This document shows, one piece after another, positions 26,425 through 35,221 of a stretch of 51,737 bases of DNA. The stretch is taken from NCBI GenBank assembly GCA_025356395.1, contig JANXTA010000010.1:1-51737 (forward strand). The letters run 5' to 3'. The first letter of the stretch is position 1, and each line of letters opens with the position of its first letter. The DNA is from Betaproteobacteria bacterium (lineage in GTDB: Bacteria; Pseudomonadota; Gammaproteobacteria; Burkholderiales; Burkholderiaceae_D). The notes under the pieces were generated by a model, which did not search any database, was not told the DNA's origin, and was given only the letters and a program-made list of their open reading frames with translations. The position numbers and the translations under genes were made by a program.

Positions 26425-27945
26425 ATGCCTCGCCTGCTGCACTTCTCGGTTATCTCCTTTCGCGATTTGCTGACGACCTACGCGCCGGTGGTGCTCGTGG
26501 TCGGCGTCCTTTTGTGGGTCGCCTACGTGGCCATCGATCCGACACCGCCGAACCGGATCATCATGGCCGGCGGGGTCGGAGGCAGCGCCTATCAGGACTT
26601 CGCCGAGCAGTATCGCGACGTCCTCGCGAAGCACCACATCACGATGGAGATCCGCTCGTCGGAGGGCTCGATGCAGAACCTGCATTCGCTCGACACCGGG
26701 AAGTCGGATGCCGACATTGCCTTCGTCCAGAGCGGCACGACCAATGACGAAGTCTCGATGCGTCGGGGACTTGTGTCGCTCGGCAGCCTGTTCGTCGAAC
26801 CGGTGTGGATCTTTTATCGCGAAGCCGCGTTGTCCAAGGTCAAGCCGACGACACCGGCCGAGATCATGCCGACGATGCCGGTCATCGGGGCGCACGCGAA
26901 GCCGGTCCGGCGCACCGACAGGCTCCCGCCTCCGACGGCCATCACACAGCTCGGCGAGTTCCGTGGCCTGACGCTGAACGTCGGTCCGCGCGGCAGTGGT
27001 GGGCCGCGCCTCGCGAACCAGTTGTTCGCCGCCAACCGGATCCAGGATGGCGAGGTCACGCTCAGCAGTCTCGACGACACGCCGGCGGTGATGAAGCTGC
27101 TCGACGGCTCGCTCGACGCGGTGATGCTGGTGACAGCCCCCGACGCACCGATGGTGCAGATGCTGCTGCAGACGCCGGGCATCCGCCTGTTCAACTTCGA
27201 CCAGGCCGAGGCCTATTCGCGTCGCCTGCCTTTCCTCAAGCACGTCGTCCTGCCGCGCGGCATCGTCGCGCTCGAGAAGGACCTGCCGCACGAGGACGTG
27301 CAACTGATCGCGCCGACCGCGACACTGGTCGCGAGGAGCACGACGCATCCGGCGATCATCGAACTGTTGATGGAGGCGGCCACCGAAGTGCATGGGACGG
27401 CCGGATGGTTTCGCAAGGCCGGCGAGTTTCCGAACGACCAGTACACCGAGGTGCCGGTCTCGCCCGTCGCCGAGCGTTTCTACAAGAACGGCCCGCCCTT
27501 CCTGCAGCGCTACCTGCCGTTCTGGCTGGCCAACCTGATCGAGCGGATGGGCGTGATCATCGTGCCGATGCTAGCGCTGCTCATTCCGCTGTCGCGCATC
27601 CTGCCGCCGCTCTACACGTGGCGCGTACGCTCGCGGGTCTATCGCTGGTACGGTCAGTTGCGGGAGGTGGAGAACGAAGTGGACGTCACGGCTTCGGGGT
27701 CCGATGTCGACCAGCCCCGCGACGCGAAAGCACAAGCCGAACGGCGTACGAAGCACCTCGCGCGACTCGCCCACATCGAAGGCAAGGTCAATCACCTTGT
27801 GGTCCCGCTGTCGTATGCCGACGAGCTCTACACGCTCAAGCTGCACATCGATCGCGTGCGCGGCAAGTTGCTCGGTACGGGCACGTATCGAACCTCCGAT
27901 GTTCCATCGGCCCCGTCCGGCGACGCCGCGCCGGCCATGTCCTGA
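26425..27945 (+). CDS. Membrane-anchored TAXI-family TRAP solute receptor
   Basis: A 506-residue protein. One helix lies at residues 17-36 (APVVLVVGVLLWVAYVAI). A TAXI-type substrate-binding domain follows (about 45-330: GGVGGSAYQDFAEQYRDVL, NLHSLDTGKSDADIAFVQSG, LTLNVGPRGSGGPRLANQLF, LLDGSLDAVMLVTAPD). A second helix (about 370-392) and a charged cytoplasmic tail end the protein. TAXI receptors normally deliver ligands to a fused DctQM permease, but none lies nearby. The two helices and tail suggest a sensor or signalling form. It is commonly found near holC in Burkholderiales. Confidence 0.88.
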   Translation: MPRLLHFSVISFRDLLTTYAPVVLVVGVLLWVAYVAIDPTPPNRIIMAGGVGGSAYQDFAEQYRDVLAKHHITMEIRSSEGSMQNLHSLDTGKSDADIAFVQSGTTNDEVSMRRGLVSLGSLFVEPVWIFYREAALSKVKPTTPAEIMPTMPVIGAHAKPVRRTDRLPPPTAITQLGEFRGLTLNVGPRGSGGPRLANQLFAANRIQDGEVTLSSLDDTPAVMKLLDGSLDAVMLVTAPDAPMVQMLLQTPGIRLFNFDQAEAYSRRLPFLKHVVLPRGIVALEKDLPHEDVQLIAPTATLVARSTTHPAIIELLMEAATEVHGTAGWFRKAGEFPNDQYTEVPVSPVAERFYKNGPPFLQRYLPFWLANLIERMGVIIVPMLALLIPLSRILPPLYTWRVRSRVYRWYGQLREVENEVDVTASGSDVDQPRDAKAQAERRTKHLARLAHIEGKVNHLVVPLSYADELYTLKLHIDRVRGKLLGTGTYRTSDVPSAPSGDAAPAMS

Positions 27946-28096
27946 GCGGTGCCACCCACAGGTTTCCTTCTAGCGCCATCGACCGTTCGGTCAAGCCATA
28001 GTGCGGTGGCGGAAAGCTTCGTCGAAGCGTCAGATTGAACTCCGCCGGCATCCGCTTCGCCATGCGAAGACTCCTCCGGAATCCTGCGAACGATCC

Positions 28097-28680
28097 ATGA
28101 ACGAACCATCGACGCTCGTGCGCTGCAGCTGGGCCAATCCGGCCAATGCGCTCTACCGCGTCTATCACGACGAGGAATGGGGCGTGCCGTGCACGGACGA
28201 GACGCGACTCTTCGAGATGCTAAACCTTGAAGGCGCCCAGGCCGGGCTGTCGTGGTCGACGATCCTGGCCAAGCGCGAGAACTATCACGCGGCGTTCGAC
28301 GGATGGGACGCGAAGAAGATCGCGCGTTACGGCGAGGCCGACATGACGCGACTTGTGGGCGATGCCGGCATCGTGCGCAACCGGCTGAAGATCGGCTCGG
28401 CGATCAACAACGCGCACGCGGTGTTGCCGTTGATCGACGAGTTCGGAGGGTTGGTGCCCTATTTGTGGAGCTGGGTCGGGGGTGTGCCGATCGCCAACCG
28501 TCGACCCGCAGGCGAACGGGCGCCGGCGCGGACGGAGTTATCGGATGCGTTGTCGAAGGACCTGATCGCGCGGGGATTCAGGTTCGTGGGCTCGACGATC
28601 TGTACGCGTATATGCAGGCAATGGGGATGGTCGATGATCATGCGGCGGAGTGCTTTCGATCAGCTAGCAAAGGCGAGTGA
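28097..28680 (+). pseudogene. tag: DNA-3-methyladenine glycosylase I with a one-base frameshift
   Basis: TAG removes 3-methyladenine from DNA. Residues 1-169 are normal: zinc ligands Cys10 (VRCSW) and His24 (YHDEEWG), the FEMLNLEGAQAGLSWSTIL core, and GFRFVGSTIC. The frame then breaks. The expected ending, YAYMQAMGMVDDHAAECFR, is encoded one base out of register from 28603, while the actual frame runs on as TRICRQWGWS to a stop at 28712-28714. Insertion of one base near 28602 restores a 194-residue protein ending at 28680. The lost part carries the other two zinc ligands (His and Cys of DHAAEC). This is either a disabled gene or a sequencing error. Confidence 0.85.
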
Positions 28681-28723
28681 GAGTGACCGCGAATCGTCCC
28701 ACCGGGCCATTTGATAAATGAAA

Positions 28724-28752
28724 AGGGCATCGGCTCTTCGTGCCGATGCCCT
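28724..28752. terminator. Bidirectional terminator between tag and the SARP operon
   Basis: A perfect 11-bp stem, AGGGCATCGGC with GCCGATGCCCT around a 7-base loop. It is preceded by AAAA (a T-run on the minus strand) and followed by CGTTTCG on plus. It can end the rightward pepA-to-tag transcript and the leftward regulator/secreted-protein transcript. Confidence 0.8.
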
Positions 28753-29049
28753 CGTTTCGACTGAAATGGATCAGTCGTTAAACACTTACGGCGCCGTGGT
28801 CGGCGGCGGAAAGACCATCAGGTTCAACTTGACCCCACCCACCACCCACGTCAGCCAACTAATCCATCGCGAGTTCGACAATCTGATCTTGTCGTATTTT
28901 CCACCTCGTTAAAGTCAGAAAGAAATACCCGTCGTCCGCCGACGCTACGACCACAAATCGTGTCACCGACGGAGCCTTACAACACGCACGTGTTCGCCCA
29001 AAGAGACGCGCAGAGCGAGGCTCATCTTGTCTTGCAGATCGCCCTGATT
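28753..29049. other. Gap with no convincing gene
   Basis: About 300 bases between the terminator and the secreted-protein gene. On the minus strand a frame ending at 28786 encodes a tryptophan- and valine-rich stretch (SRWISWLTWVVGGVKLNLMV, then FPPPTTAP). It has only TTG as a start and no well-placed ribosome site. Whether it is a peptide of the leftward operon or chance cannot be told. Confidence 0.3.
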
Positions 29050-29622
29050 TCAGGTCTTCGGCTTCACGGACGAATAGCCAGGCCCGACGAAAATCTCGTT
29101 GACCGAGCGAACCTTCTTGTCGAGCAGTCCACCCTCGTCGGGACTCAGGGTCTGCGGCACCTTGACGTAGATCGTCAGGAAATACTTGTTGCCGGCCTTC
29201 CGCTGCGCCTCGGCCGCAGCACGCGCAATCGCCGCTTCACCGCTCACGATGCTGCCGTCCCCGTTGAACCGTGCGCGCTTGAGTGCCGAGGTCAACGCAT
29301 CGGTCTCCTTGGCGAACAGGCCCTTCGGCGAGACGACTGCCTTGACGGTCGAACGCGTGTTCGACGTCATCACGCTGGCGGGGGCGGCGACCGACATCAG
29401 TTGAACGGCGATGCGCTGGGCATTCGAGGTGGGTGCCGCAGCCAGCGAGGGGTTACCGGTCGCGAGGCTGGCATCGTCGGGTACGCCGGGGTTGATTTGG
29501 CCCCAGTTTGGGACCACGCAGTCCGGCGGCGACCCTGTCGGACAGAGAGGCACTGCATCGCCGTTTCCCGCAAACGACGCGGAGGATGTCAGCAACAGCA
29601 GGACAAATACGAGACGGTTCAT
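29050..29622 (-). CDS. Secreted protein of unknown function
   Basis: A 190-residue exported protein. The signal peptide is MNRLVFVLLLLTSSASFA, then a short cysteine-containing segment (CPTGSPPDC) and an Ala/Ser-rich linker. The C-terminal domain (about residues 85-190) includes LTSALKRARFNGDG, NKYFLTIYVKVPQTLSPDEGGL and EIFVGPGYSSVKPKT. The family is not recognised. The ATG at 29622 has GGGAG close upstream. It lies only nine bases after the stop of the large regulator gene, so the two are almost certainly co-transcribed and the regulator may control or act with this product. Confidence 0.75.
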   Translation of the reverse strand: MNRLVFVLLLLTSSASFAGNGDAVPLCPTGSPPDCVVPNWGQINPGVPDDASLATGNPSLAAAPTSNAQRIAVQLMSVAAPASVMTSNTRSTVKAVVSPKGLFAKETDALTSALKRARFNGDGSIVSGEAAIARAAAEAQRKAGNKYFLTIYVKVPQTLSPDEGGLLDKKVRSVNEIFVGPGYSSVKPKT

Positions 29623-29631
29623 GACTACTCC

Positions 29632-32600
29632 CTAAAGTTGGATTAGGTTCTTCAGGCGCTCAGTCTCGATGGACGGTTGTGCGCCGATCAACACGGAAAG
29701 CATCTGTCGGCACTGCCGGTAGACGCGCATCGCTTCCGTGTGGTTACCGGCATCCAAGTGAGCCTGAATCAGCAAGCGATACAGGTTCTCTGCCAGCGGC
29801 TCACGGGCCAACGCTGCTTCGATCAGGGTCTGCGCGCGCGCAGCATCGCCGCTCTGGTGCCAATAAGCAATCAAGGCGCGCGCGGCGCGCACGAAGGCCG
29901 CCCTAAAGCGCTCACGCGTTCCTTCTCGCCAAGCGGTCGACTCCTCGTGCTCGAGAGGTAGTTCATGGAACAGTCCTAGCAGTCGCTCACCGAGCGCGAT
30001 GACTTTCGCAGGTTCGTGTCGTCCTGCGACAACCGCTTCGGCTTCGAGCGTCGCCTCGACAAAGTCCTTTGCATCGGAGGTGACTCGTCTAGCGTCGAGC
30101 GAGACCTTCCCTTCCTTGACGAGCACCAGTGTGTCGTCGTTGAGCAGCTTTCTTAGCCGCGAAACCGTGACTTCAAGACTCTTCTTCGCCGCTGGGTCCT
30201 CCGCATCGGGCCATAGCGCCGTTGCAACCGACGACAAATCGGACACGAGGTCACGATGACAAGCCAGGTACTTCAGCAGTTCGAGCGGCTTCTGCTGCAC
30301 CTTGCCCGAGAAGGACAGTGGCGCGCCGGCGAGGACGATGCGGAACGGACGAAGCACTTCGACGCGAACGGGCCAAGGCCAATTGGCAGGCGCATCACTA
30401 GGCGCCGACAACCCGCGAAGCACGACAACCTGCGCGAGAAAGTCATTCTCAATGCCATGGCTCAGCCCATAGGCGGCAGTCTGCGCGGCGACTTCCGGAA
30501 GAAGCGGCAGGTAAGCCATCGCGTCCAACGTCCGGGCTTTGGGCAGGTGCCTTTCGAGAAGCGAGACGGCGTGCTGCCGATCCTCGTGCCATCGCGCGTG
30601 GACTTCGAGCATTCCGAGCATGCAAGAGAAGTGAGTTGCATCACCGGGTGAACTCGCTGCAATCACCCGTCGCGCGATGGCAAAGCTCTCTTCAACCAGC
30701 CCCATCGCGTAAAGCATCTGAAGGCGGTCCAGATCGAGGATGACCAACGTTGACCTGGGAAACCCCATCTCAAGGATCAGTTGTTCCGCTTGGTCGATGC
30801 GCTTGAGTGCCACTTCCGCATGCCCCAAGAGCATGTCAGCCCGCGCGCGCAAATGAAGTATCCAACCACGCTGTCGGCCGAGTCGCTCGGCACCCAGCCC
30901 TTCAAGTGCGTCGATCATCTCCTGCGCGCGCAAAGTGTCGCCAAGTCCCAGTTCGAGGCGGGCAAGACCGATCAACGCACCGACCCGCGGCTGAAACAAA
31001 GAATTCTCGTCGGCAAGGGTCAGCGCGTTGCCGAAACAGCCGCGCGCACGCGCCGGTACGCCACCACGGACAAAATGAAAGCCGTTTTCGATGTTCCAGC
31101 TAGCCCGAATGTGGGGGGCCGAGCGGGCAAATGACGGCAGCGCCTCAACGCGAAGAATTTCGAGATCGACATCAGCGCCGCGGATCGCGCGGCGCATCGC
31201 CGCCACGAGCAGCGATCCGGCAAGGATCGTCTCGTTGGCAGAAAGGACCTCGGCTGCGACGTGAACCATAAGGCGATCCTGTAGTAGGGTGCCAGAGAGC
31301 GGCGCCTGCGGCCGCCCGCCGACCAGTTGGTCATGGACAACCTCGCCGGCCACGCGGAGCGCCGAGTGCTCGCCCGCAGTTGCGTGTTCGAGCGACGCGC
31401 GATTCACCTGTTTGAAGCGCTCAATCCAGGCCGTGATCGCACCGACGTTATCGATCGTCGCGAAGACAATGAACAGTGCAAGCGCGATCGACAGCGCTGC
31501 ACCGTCGGCGTCGCCCGCGGCCTCGAAGCCCGCGTACGCCTCCTCGCAGGCTTCAAGCGCCGCCGCATGATCATTGCCGATCAACCCGCGAGCCTGCCAG
31601 ATCGCGATCGTCGGCACCGTCCGGTCTGCATGCGGCGCCGCCATCTGCAGCAGCGCCAGCAGATGGGTATCGCGCAGCGCAGCGGCACCGTGCGCGCCGA
31701 TCACTGCGGCAAGGCACTCGGCCCCGAGGCGCGCAGCGAGCTGCCACGCCAGGTCGAGCCGTTCGATCGCGAGCAAATGGTCGACCAGCTGCGCACCGAG
31801 CACCTGGTCTGGCTCGCCGATGGTCCCCGGCTCGCGCAGCGCGTTGCGGAACAGGTCGTGCAGCCGCCAGCAACCCTTCGAGAGATGTCGAACCTTTGAA
31901 CCAGGCACGTCGACCGAAGAAGCCTTCCGATCCGCACTCAGGCGCTCCACGAAGAGCCCACGCTCCGCCAGACCCTGCAGTCGCTTGCAGGCCGAAGCCC
32001 AGTCGGGATCGACTTCGCCGAGCTCGATCGGGATCTGCGGCAGTTCGGCCATCAGGCGCAGTCGCCGCAGGTCGTCGCCGCTGGCACCGCCGAGGACCTG
32101 CCCCGCGATCAGCAGCGCGAGCGGCGTGCGCACGGCTTCGAGCGGATCACCCGATCCGTCGCCGGTCCCGCCTGAGGAGCCGAGTTGCATCGCCAGCATC
32201 AATCCCGCTGCCCAGCCTTCGGTCGCGCCGACCAGCGCATCGAGGACCGGTTCGGGCGTGCCGAAGCGGGTCGCGAGCGCACGGGCCTCGTCGACGTCGA
32301 ACGCGAGCATCCGATGGCCGACGATCCACAGCCGCGATCCGGCGAGCTGCGGCGCGAACGCGGCGTCAGGAAGGAGCTGTGACGCGAAGCAGAGCTTGCG
32401 GCGGCCGCCGAAAGCTTCGATTGCGAAGGCGAGCAGCGGTGCGGTCGTGCCGACCAGGTGGTGGACATCGTCGACCACGAACGCGAGGGTCTCCGGCAGA
32501 GCCTGGTCGAGTCGCGTGAAGAAGCCGCGCGCGAAAACCGCGGGCTCGTCGCGGTGCTCCGGCGAGAACGCGGGAAGTGGCCCCGCGCAGTGCGCAAAGG

Positions 32601-32967
32601 CGATCGCCGTGATCGCCGCGAACAACGCAGCGGGATCGCGATGGCGTTCATCAGCGGTCAGCCAGATCGATGGCGCGTCGTCGCGTTGCAGCCAGGACCG
32701 CAACAGCACCGTCTTGCCCGCTCCAGTCGGTCCGTGCAGCCACACCGCACCCGGCAAGCGCGCATCGATCAGCGCATGCAGCCGGTCTCGCTGCAGGACC
32801 ATGCCATGGGCGGTCGAAGGCGATGCGGGTAGGGGTGAGATCGCTGGCCCCGTGGACGTCGTCCGGCCAGCCGGACGCGAATGGCGTGCAGGCATCCGCG
32901 CATTTAAAGGCACCGACGGCCTTCCCGCAATAGAAAGGTCGTGCGAACTTGCTGCTGACGATTGCAT
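29632..32967 (-). CDS. Large STAND-ATPase regulator with C-terminal SARP/BTAD output domain
   Basis: A protein of about 1111 residues. A disordered N-terminus precedes an AAA/STAND-type NTPase, with Walker A GPTGAGKT near residue 80 and Walker B LAFVVDDVHH near 165. A long helical repeat region follows (TPR-like, about 400-830). The C-terminus has an OmpR/SARP-type winged helix (about 860-960: LEVTVSRLRKLLNDDTLVL) and a BTAD domain (about 980-1110: ENLYRLLIQAHLDAGNHTEAMRVYRQ). The family resembles MalT/AfsR signal-responsive activators. The ATG at 32967 was chosen; a GTG lies two codons upstream. The gene's 3' half is visibly less GC-rich than its 5' half, hinting at a composite origin. Confidence 0.85.
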   Translation of the reverse strand: MQSSAASSHDLSIAGRPSVPLNARMPARHSRPAGRTTSTGPAISPLPASPSTAHGMVLQRDRLHALIDARLPGAVWLHGPTGAGKTVLLRSWLQRDDAPSIWLTADERHRDPAALFAAITAIAFAHCAGPLPAFSPEHRDEPAVFARGFFTRLDQALPETLAFVVDDVHHLVGTTAPLLAFAIEAFGGRRKLCFASQLLPDAAFAPQLAGSRLWIVGHRMLAFDVDEARALATRFGTPEPVLDALVGATEGWAAGLMLAMQLGSSGGTGDGSGDPLEAVRTPLALLIAGQVLGGASGDDLRRLRLMAELPQIPIELGEVDPDWASACKRLQGLAERGLFVERLSADRKASSVDVPGSKVRHLSKGCWRLHDLFRNALREPGTIGEPDQVLGAQLVDHLLAIERLDLAWQLAARLGAECLAAVIGAHGAAALRDTHLLALLQMAAPHADRTVPTIAIWQARGLIGNDHAAALEACEEAYAGFEAAGDADGAALSIALALFIVFATIDNVGAITAWIERFKQVNRASLEHATAGEHSALRVAGEVVHDQLVGGRPQAPLSGTLLQDRLMVHVAAEVLSANETILAGSLLVAAMRRAIRGADVDLEILRVEALPSFARSAPHIRASWNIENGFHFVRGGVPARARGCFGNALTLADENSLFQPRVGALIGLARLELGLGDTLRAQEMIDALEGLGAERLGRQRGWILHLRARADMLLGHAEVALKRIDQAEQLILEMGFPRSTLVILDLDRLQMLYAMGLVEESFAIARRVIAASSPGDATHFSCMLGMLEVHARWHEDRQHAVSLLERHLPKARTLDAMAYLPLLPEVAAQTAAYGLSHGIENDFLAQVVVLRGLSAPSDAPANWPWPVRVEVLRPFRIVLAGAPLSFSGKVQQKPLELLKYLACHRDLVSDLSSVATALWPDAEDPAAKKSLEVTVSRLRKLLNDDTLVLVKEGKVSLDARRVTSDAKDFVEATLEAEAVVAGRHEPAKVIALGERLLGLFHELPLEHEESTAWREGTRERFRAAFVRAARALIAYWHQSGDAARAQTLIEAALAREPLAENLYRLLIQAHLDAGNHTEAMRVYRQCRQMLSVLIGAQPSIETERLKNLIQL

Positions 32968-33023
32968 GAACACTCATGAAACTGGCGTACGGGAGCACGT
33001 GACGGGACGGCAGCGCACCGAGC

Positions 33024-33323
33024 TCATCGCGTGGAGGAATCGGCGGCTGGTCGCCGGTCGGTGCCGACACTTCCGTCACGGTCCGCGTGCTGCTGGACGT
33101 GCGCACCCGATGCGCTTTCCCGATCGACGCGGCCGTCTTCGCTGTTCGACACGATGATCGACACCATCGCAAGCGCCGTGACGATCACCAGGATCGACAT
33201 CTCGATGACCACGAACACGCCGGTCGGCTCGCCGATGACCGGCGCGATGCGCAGGCCGGCACGCTGCGTTTCGGGATAGGCACCGGCTTGCTCCAACGGA
33301 CTGGGTTTGCTGCTCAGGTACAT
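33024..33323 (-). CDS. Small single-pass membrane protein
   Basis: A 99-residue protein. It has a polar N-terminus (MYLSSKPSPLEQAGAYPETQ), one hydrophobic helix (about residues 37-60: GVFVVIEMSILVIVTALAMV), and a charged Asp/Arg-rich tail. The ATG at 33323 has GGAG eight bases upstream. It lies 56 bases upstream of the large regulator gene on the same strand and may be co-transcribed. No family is recognised. Confidence 0.55.
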   Translation of the reverse strand: MYLSSKPSPLEQAGAYPETQRAGLRIAPVIGEPTGVFVVIEMSILVIVTALAMVSIIVSNSEDGRVDRESASGAHVQQHADRDGSVGTDRRPAADSSTR

Positions 33324-33533
33324 GGAAAGCTCCGAAGTCGCACGGCTGGATTGCCGACACCGAAGCTTCACGCCGGCCGACCTACGGATCACCCACGAAT
33401 CCCCGGATACCCCGTCCGGGGCCGCACCCGTCTCCCATCGGCAACGCTGTCCGCAGGACGAAATGCGTCGACGAACCATCGGGACGGCCCGCCGCTGTCT
33501 CGGACGACATCCCACCACCCAGGAGAAACCGCC

Positions 33534-33716
33534 ATGCACGACCCATCAACGCCGGAGACAGAAAGCCGACCGGTCTCGTCCCTGCACCGCTTCGTGCCCT
33601 ACCGAGGCGAGGAGATCGACGCCGAGACGATCGTCAACGGCTGTGCGCTGATCGGGCTGCTGTGCTTCGCAGGCCTGTTGTTCGCGACCTTCCTGGACGC
33701 CGGCGTGCTCGCATGA
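33534..33716 (+). CDS. 60-residue single-pass membrane protein
   Basis: The ATG at 33534 follows a textbook AGGAG. It encodes a polar N-terminus (MHDPSTPETESRPVSSLHRF) and one hydrophobic helix near the end (VNGCALIGLLCFAGLLFATFL). It is divergent from the 99-residue membrane protein gene across 210 bases. The strong ribosome site supports a real small protein. Function unknown. Confidence 0.55.
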   Translation: MHDPSTPETESRPVSSLHRFVPYRGEEIDAETIVNGCALIGLLCFAGLLFATFLDAGVLA

Positions 33717-33738
33717 AAAGTGCTGGCCGGGCCAGCAC
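33716..33738 (-). terminator. Leftward terminator after the AI-2E transporter unit
   Basis: An 8-bp stem, GTGCTGGC with GCCAGCAC around a CGG loop, is followed on the minus strand by TTTT. It would end transcripts coming leftward from the AI-2E-family permease gene. It also overlaps the stop of the plus-strand 60-residue gene. Confidence 0.5.
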
Positions 33739-33842
33739 GGGTATGGCGAAGGCAGCCGCGGCCGTTTCGCGAGTGCGTGGGTGGTCCGTGTGCCGGGTCG
33801 CAGCAGACTGCTTTCCCCCGATCAACGCCTCCAAAGCCCTCG

Positions 33843-33995
33843 ATGACCTGTAAACCGATCCGCCCCGCCCTGCTCGCGCCACAGGCACCGATCGAGCCGG
33901 ACGCAGCGACAGCGATTCTCCGAATGCTGACTGCGGATCGCTTCGACCCGGCAATCCTTTGTTGCGCGGACGGGAACGTTCCCGCCAGCCACTAA
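33843..33995 (+). CDS. Possible 50-residue protein
   Basis: A plus-strand frame from an ATG at 33843 encodes MTCKPIRPALLAPQAPIEPD and continues to ADGNVPASH. It has no clear ribosome site, no recognised family and no hydrophobic segment. It is listed only because the stretch 33739-34045 otherwise holds no gene. The frame ends just past a perfect 14-base palindrome at 33971-33984. Confidence 0.2.
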   Translation: MTCKPIRPALLAPQAPIEPDAATAILRMLTADRFDPAILCCADGNVPASH

Positions 33996-34045
33996 ATGCA
34001 CGACCCCCACCACCGGAGACAGGCACGTGGTTCTGAACCCGCACC

Positions 34046-35221
34046 TCAATCGCCCAGGAATTCGGCGAACGCCTTGAGCCCTTCGACGTGGTCCGACACG
34101 ACCTTGACGATCACGACGATGGGCACGCTCAGCAGCACGCCCCACACGCCCCAGATCCAGCCGAACAGCAGCAGGCCGATGAACACGGCGACGGTGTTCA
34201 TCTTCGCGATGCGGCCGGCCATCCAGGTCGTCAGCACCACACCCACCAGCGCGGCGATGACCAGCGACAGGCCGGCGACCAGCGCGGCCATGCCGATCGA
34301 GCCGAATTGCATCAGTGCGGCGATGCCGGTCGCAACGGCGACGACCACCGGACCGAAATATGGAACGATGTGCAGAACGCCGGCTACGATCGCCCAGGTG
34401 CCTGCGTTCTCGAGCCCGACGATTCGGAATGCCGCCCAGGTCATGAACGCCAGCACGACGTTGGCGACCAGCAGCATCGCCATGAAGCGTTGAATCGAGC
34501 GGTTGATCTGCTCGAACATCTGCACGGAGATCTTCTTTTCCGCCAGCGTGCGACCCGCCACCTTGACGAACTTGCGCTTGAACTTGTCGCCGGCGAGCAG
34601 GATGAAGAACGACAGGAAGACGATCATCGTCATCTGCCCGACGACCGCCAGCGCACTGCGGCCGCCGCTCAGGAACAGGTCCTTGATCTGCATGCCGGAT
34701 TGCTGCACGACGACCACCGTTCCGCCACCACCGGTATTACCGGTGGCCTGATCGGTGGCTTTCTGCAACGCGTCGGCGGCGCGGCGCACGTTCTCGAGAC
34801 CCCGGCCCTGGCCCGAATCGAAGGCGTCGATCGCTCGCGAGACCTTCTTCACGACCGCCGGCACCTGATCGATGATGGCCTGGCCTTGGAAGCGCAGCGC
34901 ATATACGCTACCCGCGCAACTCGCGATCAGCGCGCTCATGATCAGCATCGCCCCCAGCCAGCGTGGCACGCGACCCCGCTCGAGGAACGACACCGCCGGG
35001 CCGAGCGCATAGGCCAGCAGCACGGCGACCACGACCGGAATCACGAAGGGCGCGGCCATCTGCAGCGCGAACAGCGAAGCCAGCACCGCCAACGTAACGA
35101 TCGACGCCCCACGGGCGTCGAGCTTCGGCATCTCGGCGTGCGAGCTAGCGAGGACGATCGGCTTCTCCTCCTCGCCACCAGTCGTCGGGTCCACGGAAAC
35201 CGGATCGACCTGATGCGGCAT
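34046..35221 (-). CDS. AI-2E / PerM family transporter
   Basis: A 391-residue permease with about seven or eight membrane helices. A pair lies near the N-terminus (GASIVTLAVLASLFALQMAAPFVIPVVVAVLLAYALGPAV). A periplasmic or cytoplasmic insert follows (about 105-170). The C-terminal family block includes WAIVAGVLHIVPYFGPVVVAVATGIAALMQFG and IWGVWGVLLSVPIVVIVKVVSDHVEGLKAFAEFL. Members include quorum-signal exporters and Na+/H+ antiporters; the substrate is not predictable. The ATG at 35221 overlaps the protease stop (TGATG), with a GTG one codon earlier, so translation is coupled. Confidence 0.9.
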   Translation of the reverse strand: MPHQVDPVSVDPTTGGEEEKPIVLASSHAEMPKLDARGASIVTLAVLASLFALQMAAPFVIPVVVAVLLAYALGPAVSFLERGRVPRWLGAMLIMSALIASCAGSVYALRFQGQAIIDQVPAVVKKVSRAIDAFDSGQGRGLENVRRAADALQKATDQATGNTGGGGTVVVVQQSGMQIKDLFLSGGRSALAVVGQMTMIVFLSFFILLAGDKFKRKFVKVAGRTLAEKKISVQMFEQINRSIQRFMAMLLVANVVLAFMTWAAFRIVGLENAGTWAIVAGVLHIVPYFGPVVVAVATGIAALMQFGSIGMAALVAGLSLVIAALVGVVLTTWMAGRIAKMNTVAVFIGLLLFGWIWGVWGVLLSVPIVVIVKVVSDHVEGLKAFAEFLGD

